This document shows positions 8,444 to 16,606 of a stretch of 64,000 bases of DNA, piece by piece. Where the stretch lies: NCBI RefSeq assembly GCF_008329535.1, contig NZ_NPKR01000007.1, positions 248,001 to 312,000 on the forward strand. Direction: 5' to 3'. This stretch comes from Mycolicibacterium sp. P1-18 (lineage in GTDB: Bacteria; Actinomycetota; Actinomycetes; Mycobacteriales; Mycobacteriaceae). The notes beneath the pieces are model-generated. The model saw only the letters and a program-made list of their open reading frames with translations, was not told the origin of the DNA and did not search any database. The translations under genes and the position numbers were made by a program. Within the stretch, counting starts at the first letter, position 1, and each line of letters starts with the position of its first letter.

Positions 8444-8487
8444 TACCCCCGGTACCGGATACTCGAGGTTTCGGAAGGGGCTCGGTG

Positions 8488-9234
8488 ATGCGCCGCATCC
8501 ACGTGATCGGCATCGGGGCCGGCGATCCCGGCTACGTGACCGCCCAAGCCGTCGACGCGCTCAACGACGTCGACGTGTTCTTCGCCGCCGACAAGGGGTC
8601 CGCGAAGGACGACCTGGTGTCGTTGCGACGCGACATCTGCGAGCGGTTCATCCGCGACCCCGGCTATCGCTTCGTCGAGCTGCCCGACCCGAAGCGGTCC
8701 AAGGACGCCCCCGACGGGCCGGCCTATCGTCAAGTCGTCGCCGACTGGCACGCCGCGCGCGCCGAGCTGTGGGCCCAAGCGCTCCGCGACGAACTGGCCG
8801 ACGACGGCGTCGGCGCCTTCCTGGCCTGGGGCGACCCGTCGTTGTACGACAGCACCCTGCGCATCCTCGACATGGTGGGCGAGCGCGTCGAGTTCACCTA
8901 CGACGTCATCCCCGGCATCACCGCCATCCAGGCGCTCACGGCCCGACACCGCATCCCGCTCAACGACGTCGGAGCGCCGGTGCTGGTCACCACCGGCCGA
9001 CGGCTCCGCGAGGAGGGGCTGTCCGGCACCGCGGTCGTCATGCTCGACGGCGACTGCGCCTTCCTCGACTGCCCGCCGGCAACGCGCATCTGGTGGGGCG
9101 CCTACCTGGGCACGCCGCACGAGATCCTGATGGCGGGCACCGTCGCCGACGTCGGCGACCGCATCGCCGCGGTGCGCGCCGAGGCCCGCGAGCGGCACGG
9201 CTGGATCATGGACGTCTATCTGTTGCGATCGTGA
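8488..9234 (+). CDS. cobF: Precorrin-6A synthase (deacetylating)
   Basis: A 248-residue tetrapyrrole methylase. It starts with the SAM-binding strand RIHVIGIGAGDPGYVT and contains LAWGDPSLYDSTLRI and DVIPGITAIQALTARHRIPLN, which are hallmarks of CobF. CobF methylates C-1 and removes the acetyl extrusion fragment in the aerobic cobalamin pathway. A ribosome binding site GGAAGGGG precedes the GTG-ATG pair; ATG 8488 was chosen. No other cob gene and no cobalamin riboswitch is visible next to it. From memory M. tuberculosis lacks cobF, so this gene bears on cobalamin autonomy. Confidence 0.93.
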   Translation: MRRIHVIGIGAGDPGYVTAQAVDALNDVDVFFAADKGSAKDDLVSLRRDICERFIRDPGYRFVELPDPKRSKDAPDGPAYRQVVADWHAARAELWAQALRDELADDGVGAFLAWGDPSLYDSTLRILDMVGERVEFTYDVIPGITAIQALTARHRIPLNDVGAPVLVTTGRRLREEGLSGTAVVMLDGDCAFLDCPPATRIWWGAYLGTPHEILMAGTVADVGDRIAAVRAEARERHGWIMDVYLLRS

Positions 9235-9261
9235 CGCTCGCCCGCGTGGCAGGATCGGCGC

Positions 9262-9642
9262 GTGGTTCAGTTCGCGATACGCGCCGGGGCAACCGGCCTG
9301 GCGCTGTGGGTCGTCACCAAGCTGGTCTCGGGCATCGCCTTCGTCGGTGGTGACTCGACCCTGCAGAGGGTCGGCATCATCCTCGTCGTGGCGGTGATCT
9401 TCGGCGTCGTCAACGCCATCGTCAAACCGATCGTGCAACTGATCTCGCTTCCGCTCTACATCGTCACCCTCGGGCTCTTTCACGTCGTCGTCAACGCGTT
9501 GATGTTGTGGATCACCTCGCGCATCACCGAGAACACCACGCACTGGGGCCTCTACATCGACGACTTCTGGTTTACGGCCATCTGGGCGTCCATCGTGCTG
9601 TCGGTGGTCAGTTGGCTTCTGTCACTGGTCATTCCGGACTGA
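9262..9642 (+). CDS. Phage-holin-family IV-type small membrane protein
   Basis: A 126-residue protein from GTG 9262 with four hydrophobic segments and the conserved FGVVNAIVKPIVQLISLPLYIVTLGLFHVVVNALMLW stretch. This is diagnostic of the widespread YvlD/phage-holin-like family. The family is chromosomal and not phage-derived despite its name, and its function is unknown. It lies 27 bases after cobF on the same strand. Confidence 0.85.
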   Translation: MVQFAIRAGATGLALWVVTKLVSGIAFVGGDSTLQRVGIILVVAVIFGVVNAIVKPIVQLISLPLYIVTLGLFHVVVNALMLWITSRITENTTHWGLYIDDFWFTAIWASIVLSVVSWLLSLVIPD

Positions 9643-9689
9643 CTCCGCTCCGGCGTCACCGGTCAAGATCAGCGCGTACGCTCGGCTCG

Positions 9690-10271
9690 GTGGCTGCCGA
9701 GTTGAACCGTCGCACCTTCGTCGGTGCCTCCATCACCATCGGCGGCGCCGCTGCGGCCGCCTCGGCGCTCAGCGGCTGCGGTGACGACGCCCCACCCGCG
9801 GAGCAACAGACCACCAGCGTCGCGATGCGCATCAACGGCAAGGACGAGAGCGTCGACGTCGACGTCAGGACGTCGCTGCTCGACATGCTCCGGGAGCGCG
9901 TCGGGCTCACCGGCACCAAGAAGGGGTGCGACCAGGGCGCCTGCGGTGCGTGCACCGTGCTGCTCGACGGCAAGCGGGTGAACTCCTGCCTCACCCTCGC
10001 GGTCATGCACGACGGAGCCGACGTCCAGACCATCGAGGGCGTGGCCGACAACGGCCGGCTCCACCCGCTGCAGCAGGCTTTCGTCGACGCCGACGCGTTC
10101 CAGTGCGGCTACTGCACGTCCGGGCAGATCATGTCCGGCCTGGGGTGCATCGACGAGGGACACACCGGGTCGGACGCCGAGATCCGGGAGTGGATGAGCG
10201 GCAACATCTGTCGATGCGGGGCGTACACGAACATCGTCGCGGCCGTCGCGACCGCCGCCAAGAAGGCCTGA
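9690..10271 (+). CDS. paoA: Aldehyde oxidoreductase [2Fe-2S] subunit, PaoA-like, exported
   Basis: A 193-residue small subunit of a xanthine-oxidase-family enzyme. The N-terminus carries a twin-arginine-like NRRTF followed by a hydrophobic stretch and a lipobox-like LSGC (C30), so it may be Tat-exported and lipidated. Two clusters are visible: plant-type C80, C85, C88, C100, and the alpha-helical pair C139/C142 and C174/C176. It matches E. coli PaoA (YagT), the electron-transfer subunit of periplasmic PaoABC. The GTG start follows a TACGCT -10 element by seven bases, suggesting a leaderless message. Confidence 0.9.
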   Translation: MAAELNRRTFVGASITIGGAAAAASALSGCGDDAPPAEQQTTSVAMRINGKDESVDVDVRTSLLDMLRERVGLTGTKKGCDQGACGACTVLLDGKRVNSCLTLAVMHDGADVQTIEGVADNGRLHPLQQAFVDADAFQCGYCTSGQIMSGLGCIDEGHTGSDAEIREWMSGNICRCGAYTNIVAAVATAAKKA

Positions 10272-10276
10272 CGCCG

Positions 10277-11254
10277 GTGTTCCCCTTCACCTTCACCAAG
10301 GCGGCCGACGAATCCTCGGCGCTGGCCGCGGGGCGCGAGGGCGCCCGGTACATCGCCGGCGGCACCACCCTCGTGGACCTGATGCGCGTGACCGTCGAAC
10401 GCCCCGGCGCGGTGGTGGACATCAACGCGCTGCCCTACCGCAGCGTCGACCTCGACGGGCGCGCCCTGCGGATCGGCTCGCTGGTGCGGATGGCCGACCT
10501 GGCCGCCGACCCGCGCGTGCGCCGCCAGTTCCCGGTGATCTCGGAGTCGTTGGAGCTCAGCGCCTCCGCGCAGCTGCGCAACATGGCCTCCATCGGCGGC
10601 AACCTGATGCAACGCCCGCGGTGCCTGTACTTCCGGGACGTGTCGGCCAACTGCAACCGGCGCACGCCGGGCAGCGGGTGCGCGGCGATGGCCGGTCTCA
10701 ACCGCAACCACGCCATCCTCGGCACCAGCGACCAGTGCGTGGCCACCCACCCCTCGGATCTGGCGGTCGCGCTGGTCGCGCTCGACGCGGTCGTCGTCAC
10801 CCGCGACGCGGGAGGTGACCGACGCATTCCCGTCGTCGACTTCTTCCGGCGGCCGGGCACGACGCCGGACCAGGAACACGACCTCAAGCCCGGTGAGCTC
10901 ATCGTGGGTCTCGAGGTCCCGACGGGCCCCAGCACCGCCCGGTCGGGTTACCTCAAGGTCCGCGACCGGCAGTCCTACGAGTTCGCGGTGACCTCCGCGG
11001 CAGTGGCGCTCGACGTCACCGGCGGCACCGTGCGCGACGCGAAGGTCGCCGTCGGCGGCGTCGCCACCGTGCCGTGGCGGCTTCCCGCGGTCGAGCGCGC
11101 CCTGGTCGGACGCCCGGTCTCGCCCGGTCTGTGGCGAGAGGCGGCAGCCCGCGCGGCCGACGGTGCGAAGCCGTTGGCGGACAACGTCTTCAAGGTCGAG
11201 TTGGTGCGCCGCGTGGTCGAACGCCAGCTCGCCACGGTGGCGGGTCTGCCGTGA
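10277..11254 (+). CDS. paoB: Aldehyde oxidoreductase FAD subunit, PaoB-like, with extra Fe-S cysteines
   Basis: A 325-residue FAD-binding subunit. The flavin motif is YIAGGTTLVDLMR (25-37) and the second motif ASIGGNLMQRPRC lies at about 104-116. An insertion with C116, C126, C135 and C154 matches the segment that in E. coli PaoB binds an additional [4Fe-4S] cluster. That cluster is absent from ordinary xanthine dehydrogenases, so the PaoABC assignment is stronger than a generic one. GTG 10277 lies five bases after the paoA stop. The stop overlaps a possible upstream paoC start by GTGA. Confidence 0.9.
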   Translation: MFPFTFTKAADESSALAAGREGARYIAGGTTLVDLMRVTVERPGAVVDINALPYRSVDLDGRALRIGSLVRMADLAADPRVRRQFPVISESLELSASAQLRNMASIGGNLMQRPRCLYFRDVSANCNRRTPGSGCAAMAGLNRNHAILGTSDQCVATHPSDLAVALVALDAVVVTRDAGGDRRIPVVDFFRRPGTTPDQEHDLKPGELIVGLEVPTGPSTARSGYLKVRDRQSYEFAVTSAAVALDVTGGTVRDAKVAVGGVATVPWRLPAVERALVGRPVSPGLWREAAARAADGAKPLADNVFKVELVRRVVERQLATVAGLP

Positions 11255-11268
11255 CGTACCCTCGGCGG

Positions 11269-13419
11269 ATGCCGGATCCGCTTGTCGGCGCGCCCCTCTC
11301 GCGGGTGGACGGGCCGCTGAAGGTGACCGGAGCGGCGCACTACGCCGCCGACAATCCGGTCCCGGACTTCCTCCACGCCGTCCTGGTGTGCAGCACCGTC
11401 GCGACCGGGGCGGTGCAGGGCGTCGACGCGGGGGAGGCCTCGCGGTCACCCGGCGTCGTGCGCGTCCTGGCCGACTTCCGTCCCGTCACGCTGCCCTACG
11501 ACATCCGCCGCGTCGCCTTCTACGGTCAACCGGTGGCCGTGGTCGTCGGCGACAGCCTCGAGGCGGCCACGCACGGGGCGGCGCTGGTGAAGGTGCGGTA
11601 CTCGTCGGGCCCGTCGAACACCGACATCGATGCGCCGCAGGCAGTTCCAGAGCCCGGGGAACGGCAGACCGACTATGCCCGCGGCCAGCCCGAAGCCGCC
11701 TTGCGGGCCGCCGCCGTCGTCAGCGACCGGCAGTACGCCATCGCCCGCAACAACCACAACCCGATGGAGTTGCCCGCGACCGTCGCCAAGTGGGACGGAG
11801 ACCGGTTGACGATCTGGGACAAGACCCAGTCCATCGTCGGCGCCCAGGAGGCCCACGCCAAGGCGCACGGCGTGCCCGTCGACCACGTGCGGGTGATCTC
11901 GCCCTTCGTCGGCGGCGCCTTCGGAAGTGCGGGTCAGACGTGGCCGCACCAGCTGCTGGCCTCGTTCGCCGCCCGCCAGCTCGGCAAGCCCGTCAAGTTG
12001 GTGCTGACCAGGGAGCAGACGTACGCGGGCATCGGCTACCGCCCCACCAGCCGGCAGCGGATGGCAATCGGGGCCGACCAATCCGGGCGCGTCGGCGCCA
12101 TCGTCCACGAGGGCCGGACGGAAACGGCGCGCTACGCGTCCTACGAGGACGGTCTGACCGCGTCGCCGAAGTTCATGTACACCAGCCCCAACATGCGTTC
12201 CACCTACCGGGTGGTGCCGATGGACGTCAACCAGCCGACCTACATGCGCGGGCCCGGGGCGACCACCGGGACGTTCGCGCTGGAGTCGGCGATGGACGAC
12301 CTCGCCCACACCCTCGGCGTCGACCCCGTCGAGCTGCGGATGCGCAACGAACCCGATCGCGACCAGACCGACGGTTTGCCGTTCTCCACCCGCCGCCTCA
12401 CCGAGTGCCTGCGTCGGGGCGCAGACGAATTCGGTTGGGCCCGGCGCAATCCCGTTCCGCGAGCCGTGCGGGAGGGCTCCCAGCTGATCGGCATCGGGAT
12501 GGCTGCCGCCGGCTATCACACCAGCCGCAGCGAATCCGACGCGTTGGCCCGCATCAACGCCGACGGCACGGCCGACGTGCAGACCGCGGCCAGCGACATG
12601 GGGCCGGGCACCTACACGTCGATGTCGCAGGTGGCTGCCGACGCGCTGGGCCTGCCCGTCGCCCGCGTCCGGTTCGCCCTCGGCGACAGCGCCTACCCAC
12701 CCGCGCCGTCGCACTCGGGTTCGCGGACCATGGCCAGCGTCGGGTCGGCGGTGTTCACCGTGGCCAACACGTTGCGCGACAAGGTGGTCCGCCTCGCCGT
12801 GGTGGATCCCGGCTCGCCGCTGAACGGGGTGCGTCCCGAGGACGTCGCGGTCGCCGACGGACGCATGTTCGTCGTCCGGGACCCGTCGCGCGGCGAGAGT
12901 TATCGGGATCTGCTGGCCCGGCGTGGCTGGCCGAGCGTCGACGGACGCGGCACCTGGACGCCCGACACCGCCGACGAACGGTTCTCGATGTACGCCTATG
13001 GGGCGGTGTTCGCCGAAGTGGCGGTGGACGATTCACTCGGCGTGGTGCGCATCCGTCGCATCCACGCCTGCTACGACGCCGGCCGCGTGGTCAACCCGAA
13101 GTTGGCGCACAGCCAGGCGATCGGCGGCATGGTCGGCGGCATCGGCATGGCGCTGCTGGAGGCCACCGAACTCGACCACCGTGACGGCCGCGTCGTGAAC
13201 GCGAACATGTCCGACTACCTGGTGCCGGTGAACGCCGACGTGCCCGCCCTCGACGCCACCTTCCTGACCGCGCAGGACACCATCGTTAACCCCATCGGGG
13301 TGAAGGGTCTAGGCGAAGTCGTCATCGTCGGCGTGCCCGCCGCCATCACCAACGCGGTGTTCAACGCGACCGGCAAGCGGGTCACCGACCTGCCCATCCG
13401 GTTGGAGAATCTGCTCTAG
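11269..13419 (+). CDS. paoC: Aldehyde oxidoreductase molybdenum-cofactor subunit, PaoC-like
   Basis: A 716-residue catalytic subunit. It opens with the VGAPLSRVDGPLKVTGAAHYAAD domain, has the Moco-binding FVGGAFGSAG and TYMRGPGATTGTFALESAMDDLA segments, and carries the catalytic E683 in GVKGLGEVVIVG. It oxidises aldehydes to acids using molybdopterin cytosine dinucleotide. ATG 11269 sits six bases after a TACCCT -10 element. A GTG at 11251 overlapping the paoB stop is an alternative start. No paoD-like chaperone is visible nearby. Confidence 0.9.
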   Translation: MPDPLVGAPLSRVDGPLKVTGAAHYAADNPVPDFLHAVLVCSTVATGAVQGVDAGEASRSPGVVRVLADFRPVTLPYDIRRVAFYGQPVAVVVGDSLEAATHGAALVKVRYSSGPSNTDIDAPQAVPEPGERQTDYARGQPEAALRAAAVVSDRQYAIARNNHNPMELPATVAKWDGDRLTIWDKTQSIVGAQEAHAKAHGVPVDHVRVISPFVGGAFGSAGQTWPHQLLASFAARQLGKPVKLVLTREQTYAGIGYRPTSRQRMAIGADQSGRVGAIVHEGRTETARYASYEDGLTASPKFMYTSPNMRSTYRVVPMDVNQPTYMRGPGATTGTFALESAMDDLAHTLGVDPVELRMRNEPDRDQTDGLPFSTRRLTECLRRGADEFGWARRNPVPRAVREGSQLIGIGMAAAGYHTSRSESDALARINADGTADVQTAASDMGPGTYTSMSQVAADALGLPVARVRFALGDSAYPPAPSHSGSRTMASVGSAVFTVANTLRDKVVRLAVVDPGSPLNGVRPEDVAVADGRMFVVRDPSRGESYRDLLARRGWPSVDGRGTWTPDTADERFSMYAYGAVFAEVAVDDSLGVVRIRRIHACYDAGRVVNPKLAHSQAIGGMVGGIGMALLEATELDHRDGRVVNANMSDYLVPVNADVPALDATFLTAQDTIVNPIGVKGLGEVVIVGVPAAITNAVFNATGKRVTDLPIRLENLL

Positions 13420-13428
13420 CCTGGAAAC

Positions 13429-14295
13429 GTGCCGGAACTACCCGAGGTCGAAGCGCTTGCCGACCATCTGCGCCGCCACGCCGTCGGACTGCCGGTGGGG
13501 CGCGTCGACGTCGCGGCCCTGTCCGTGCTCAAGACCTTCGATCCGCCGCCGACCGCGCTGCACGGGCTGACGGTCACCGGCGCCAACCGGTGGGGCAAGT
13601 ACCTGGGCCTGCAGGCCGGCGACCTGCACCTCATCACGCACCTGTCGCGCGCGGGCTGGCTGCGCTGGTCGGACAAGCTGTCGGGGGTCCCGCTGCGGCC
13701 CGGCGGCAAGAGCCCCATCGCGCTGCGCGTCCACCTCGGCACCCCCGGGGACGCGCCCGGCTTCGACCTCACCGAGGCCGGCACCCAGAAGCGCCTCGCC
13801 GTGTGGCTCGTCGACGATCCGATGAAGGTGCCGCAGATCGCGAGCCTGGGTCCGGATGCGCTCTCCTTGAGCCTGGACGGCCTGACCGCAATCCTCAAGG
13901 GCAATACGGGTCGCATCAAGACCGTCATCACCGACCAGCGGACGATCGCCGGCATCGGAAACGCCTACAGCGACGAGATCCTGCACGTCGCCAAGATCTC
14001 GCCGTTTGCCACCTCGAGCAGGCTCAGCGAGCCGCAGCTCGGGCATCTGTACGACGCCATGATGTCGGTGCTCACCGACGCGGTGACCCGATCGGTCGGT
14101 CAGGGCGCGGCAACGCTGAAGGGCGAGAAGCGTTCCGGGATGCGGGTGCACGCGCGCACCGGGATGCCCTGTCCCATCTGTGGTGACACCGTGCGCGAGG
14201 TGTCGTTCACCGACAAGTCGTTCCAGTACTGCCCGACGTGTCAGACCGGTGGCAAGATCCTTGCCGATCGGCGAATGTCCAAGCTGCTCAAGTGA
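13429..14295 (+). CDS. Fpg/Nei-family DNA glycosylase
   Basis: A 288-residue base-excision repair glycosylase/AP-lyase. The N-terminal PELPEVE supplies the catalytic Pro2 and Glu3 after Met removal. The GNTGRIKTVITDQRTIAGIGNAYSDEIL helix-two-turn-helix and a C-terminal zinc finger (C248, C251, C268, C271) bind DNA. From memory it corresponds to Rv0944-like proteins, beside the same SDR neighbour as in M. tuberculosis. It could be Fpg- or Nei-type; lesion preference cannot be read from the sequence. The GTG start is six bases after a TAGCCT -10 element. Confidence 0.9.
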   Translation: MPELPEVEALADHLRRHAVGLPVGRVDVAALSVLKTFDPPPTALHGLTVTGANRWGKYLGLQAGDLHLITHLSRAGWLRWSDKLSGVPLRPGGKSPIALRVHLGTPGDAPGFDLTEAGTQKRLAVWLVDDPMKVPQIASLGPDALSLSLDGLTAILKGNTGRIKTVITDQRTIAGIGNAYSDEILHVAKISPFATSSRLSEPQLGHLYDAMMSVLTDAVTRSVGQGAATLKGEKRSGMRVHARTGMPCPICGDTVREVSFTDKSFQYCPTCQTGGKILADRRMSKLLK

Positions 14296-14324
14296 ATCGC
14301 CCCGCGCCGGTCTAGGCTGCGCGC

Positions 14325-15074
14325 ATGACTCGCCAACGGATCCTGATCACCGGTGCCAGCTCGGGCCTCGGCGCGGGGATGGCCCGCCAGTTCGCCGCCA
14401 AGGGTCGCGACCTCGCGCTGTGCGCGCGCCGCACCGACAAGCTCGAGGAGCTGAGGGCCGAACTGACCGCGCGCCATCCCGGCATCACGGTGGCGGTCGC
14501 CGCCCTCGACGTCACCGACCACGACTCGGTGCCCACGGTGTTCGGCGCGCTGAGCGACCAGCTGGGTGGCGTCGACTGCGTCATCGTCAACGCCGGCATC
14601 GGCAAGGGGCACGCGCTCGGGGGCGGCAAGCTGTGGGCCAACAAGGCCACCATCGAGACGAATCTCGTTGCGGCGCTGGTGCAAATCGAGACGGCGCTGG
14701 AGATGTTCCACGCCGCCGGTGCGGGACACCTGGTGCTGGTGTCGTCGGTGCTCGGGAACAAGGGCGTGCCGGGGGTCAAGGCTGCCTACGCCGCCAGCAA
14801 GGCGGGGGTGACGTCGCTGGGTGAATCGCTGCGCGCGGAGTACTCGTCCGGACCCATCAAGGTCACCGTGCTCGAGCCCGGCTACATCGAATCGGAGATG
14901 ACGGCCAGGTCGAAGACCACGACGTTGATGGTCGACAACGAGACCGGTGTCAAGGCGATGGTCGACGCGATCGAGAGGGAGAGGGGCCGTGCCGTCGTGC
15001 CCGGCTGGCCGTGGTGGCCGCTGGTCGAGGTGATGAAGGTGTTGCCACCGCGACTGACGAAGTTCTTCGCCTGA
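14325..15074 (+). CDS. Short-chain dehydrogenase/reductase
   Basis: A 249-residue classical SDR: TGASSGLG nucleotide motif (9-16), NAGIG (89-93), and S141, Y155, K159 in the catalytic S-Y-K arrangement (YAASK). NADP preference is suggested by the basic RRT after the second strand. The C-terminus PRLTKF resembles long-chain or lipid-modifying SDRs of mycobacteria, but no substrate is known. A TAGGCT -10 element ends six bases before the ATG. Confidence 0.9.
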   Translation: MTRQRILITGASSGLGAGMARQFAAKGRDLALCARRTDKLEELRAELTARHPGITVAVAALDVTDHDSVPTVFGALSDQLGGVDCVIVNAGIGKGHALGGGKLWANKATIETNLVAALVQIETALEMFHAAGAGHLVLVSSVLGNKGVPGVKAAYAASKAGVTSLGESLRAEYSSGPIKVTVLEPGYIESEMTARSKTTTLMVDNETGVKAMVDAIERERGRAVVPGWPWWPLVEVMKVLPPRLTKFFA

Positions 15075-15078
15075 CGGG

Positions 15079-15107
15079 TTGACACCAACGTTGGGTTTTC
15101 CTAACGT
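15079..15107 (+). promoter_or_regulatory. Consensus promoter with overlapping repeats for the XRE gene
   Basis: TTGACA (15079-15084), a 17-base spacer and TAACGT (15102-15107) end eight bases before the ATG, so the transcript is near-leaderless. The spacer contains the palindrome CCAACGTTGG (15085-15094). AACGTT recurs in the -10 (15103-15108), 16 bp further on. This is a plausible autoregulatory operator. Confidence 0.75.
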
Positions 15108-15115
15108 TTAGTTGT

Positions 15116-15376
15116 ATGAGTCCGGTGAGGCGTGGGGACAACCTCCCCATCCACAATCGCATCGCCGTTCTTCGTGCCGAACGCGCCATGACCCGGGCGC
15201 AGCTCGCCGACCTGGTCGACGTGAACCCCCAGACCGTCGGCGCGCTGGAACGGGGCGACCACTACCCGAGCCTCGACCTGGCCTTCCGCATCTGTGACGT
15301 CTTCGACCTGCCGGTCGAGGCGGTCTTCTCGCGGACGGCGTTCACACCACTGTCGAACGAGCTGTACCGACGATGA
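15116..15376 (+). CDS. Small XRE-family helix-turn-helix regulator
   Basis: An 86-residue Cro/C1-type protein with an HTH at about 28-47 (AQLADLVDVNPQTVGALERG) and the PSLDLAFRICDVFDLPVEAVF tail typical of YozG-like regulators. It is followed after 19 bases by a membrane-protein gene in the same direction, an arrangement often seen for small XRE regulators controlling a membrane partner. The upstream promoter contains repeats that may be its own operator. Confidence 0.88.
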   Translation: MSPVRRGDNLPIHNRIAVLRAERAMTRAQLADLVDVNPQTVGALERGDHYPSLDLAFRICDVFDLPVEAVFSRTAFTPLSNELYRR

Positions 15377-15395
15377 GCGAAGGGAAACGACGCGC

Positions 15396-15938
15396 ATGAC
15401 CAATCACGACGAGTCCGGCATCCTGGACCGCTATCAGGACTACTGCACCCGGCGATTCCTCAAGCGCGAGCGTGCCTACGCCAACGGACTTCCCGGCTGG
15501 CGTACCCGCAGCCGTCGACGGCTCCTGGTGAGGGCGTTGATCTCGACGTTCTCGTTCATGGCGATCGTCAGCGTGCTGTGTGCCGTCGGCGTCGAGTGGG
15601 CGCCGCTGCTGTGGTTGCCGGCCTGCGCGGTGTTCTTTCCGCTCTGGTGGATGCTGCAGACGGTCTCGGGACGCCGCGGCGAGGCGCCGGAGTCGACGCT
15701 CGACGAGTACGAGATCGCCCAGCGCAACAGCGCCCGCTCCGTCGGCCTGTCCGTGACTCAACTGCTGATGCTGCTGCCGGTGTTCTACCTGATCTTCGGG
15801 GCGACGATCACCCACGGCACCGACACCAACATGGCCTACGCCGGTGGACTCATGACTCTGACGGTGCTGCTCGTCGGCGGGTGCACGCCCGCGATGCTGC
15901 TCGGGTGGAGCCAGCGCGACCCGGACCCCGAGGACTAG
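15396..15938 (+). CDS. Four-helix membrane protein downstream of the XRE gene
   Basis: A 180-residue protein of unknown function with a charged N-terminal region (about 1-42, many Arg) and four predicted membrane segments in two hairpins (about 45-67, 71-90, 116-138 and 145-170). A ribosome binding site AAGGGA precedes the ATG by about ten bases. It is probably co-transcribed with the preceding XRE regulator and may be its sensor or effector partner. The stop directly abuts the convergent sigma-factor stop. Confidence 0.78.
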   Translation: MTNHDESGILDRYQDYCTRRFLKRERAYANGLPGWRTRSRRRLLVRALISTFSFMAIVSVLCAVGVEWAPLLWLPACAVFFPLWWMLQTVSGRRGEAPESTLDEYEIAQRNSARSVGLSVTQLLMLLPVFYLIFGATITHGTDTNMAYAGGLMTLTVLLVGGCTPAMLLGWSQRDPDPED

Positions 15939-16532
15939 CTACGCCGCGGGGCGCCGGGTGGCGTCGGGGTGGCGGCCGCCGAGCTGGCTGCGCAACGCGT
16001 GGCGGGAGCGGTGCATCCTGGTCAACACGGTGCCCGGCGAGACACCCAGCACCCGGGCCGCGTCCCGGCTGTCCAGCCCCATGACGGCAACCAGGAAGAC
16101 GGTCCTGCGCATCGACTCCGACAGGCAGTTCATGGCGTCGACCACGTCGCCGTCGAAATCCGCATCGAGCAACCGGGTTTCGGCAGATCTCTGATCGCGG
16201 GTGGCGAGGGCGGCCGAGGTGGTCTGCGAGTCGACCGTGTCGTCCAGCGTGGTCTCAACCGGGCGGCGCGAGGCGACTCGGTGACCGTCGATCCAGATGT
16301 TGCGCATGATCGTCATCAGCCACGACTTCAGATGCGAGTCCGGCCGCAAACTGCCGTAGCCCTTGAACGCGCTCAGCATGGTGTCCTGCAGCAGGTCCTC
16401 GGCATCGGCCGCATTCTTGGTGCGGCTCAGCGCATATCGGTACAACTGGCTGCGGAACGGCAGAACGTCTCGCTCGAAGTCGCCGGAGAGGCGAATGAGG
16501 TTGGGGCTGGGGTCCGTCGAATCGTTGGTCAC
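15939..16532 (-). CDS. ECF RNA polymerase sigma factor
   Basis: A 197-residue ECF sigma factor starting at GTG 16532. Region 2 spans about 30-90 (RYALSRTKNAADAEDLLQDTMLSAF with the -10-binding helix). Region 4 lies near 135-185 with the HTH DSRDAARVLGVSPGTVLTRMHRSRHAL. It resembles the SigH/SigR group more than others. No zinc-binding anti-sigma gene is adjacent, so control by a distant anti-sigma factor or by transcription is possible. It lies 74 bases downstream of pgi on the same strand. Confidence 0.9.
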   Translation of the reverse strand: MTNDSTDPSPNLIRLSGDFERDVLPFRSQLYRYALSRTKNAADAEDLLQDTMLSAFKGYGSLRPDSHLKSWLMTIMRNIWIDGHRVASRRPVETTLDDTVDSQTTSAALATRDQRSAETRLLDADFDGDVVDAMNCLSESMRRTVFLVAVMGLDSRDAARVLGVSPGTVLTRMHRSRHALRSQLGGRHPDATRRPAA

Positions 16533-16606
16533 GAATTCGATGGTCGTCGCGAAGCGCCTCCGCTACTTGGAGATCCCGTGGAGACGAGCTGGAGATCGTC
16601 GGTGCC

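Noticed and set aside
8371..8487. Possible cobalamin riboswitch before cobF
   Set aside because: The 117-base gap is too short and lacks a B12-box-like sequence. A sigma-A promoter for the opposite gene occupies most of it.
9262..9642. Phage remnant suggested by the holin-family name
   Set aside because: The family is chromosomal and widespread in bacteria. No lysin, integrase, attachment site or other phage gene is nearby.
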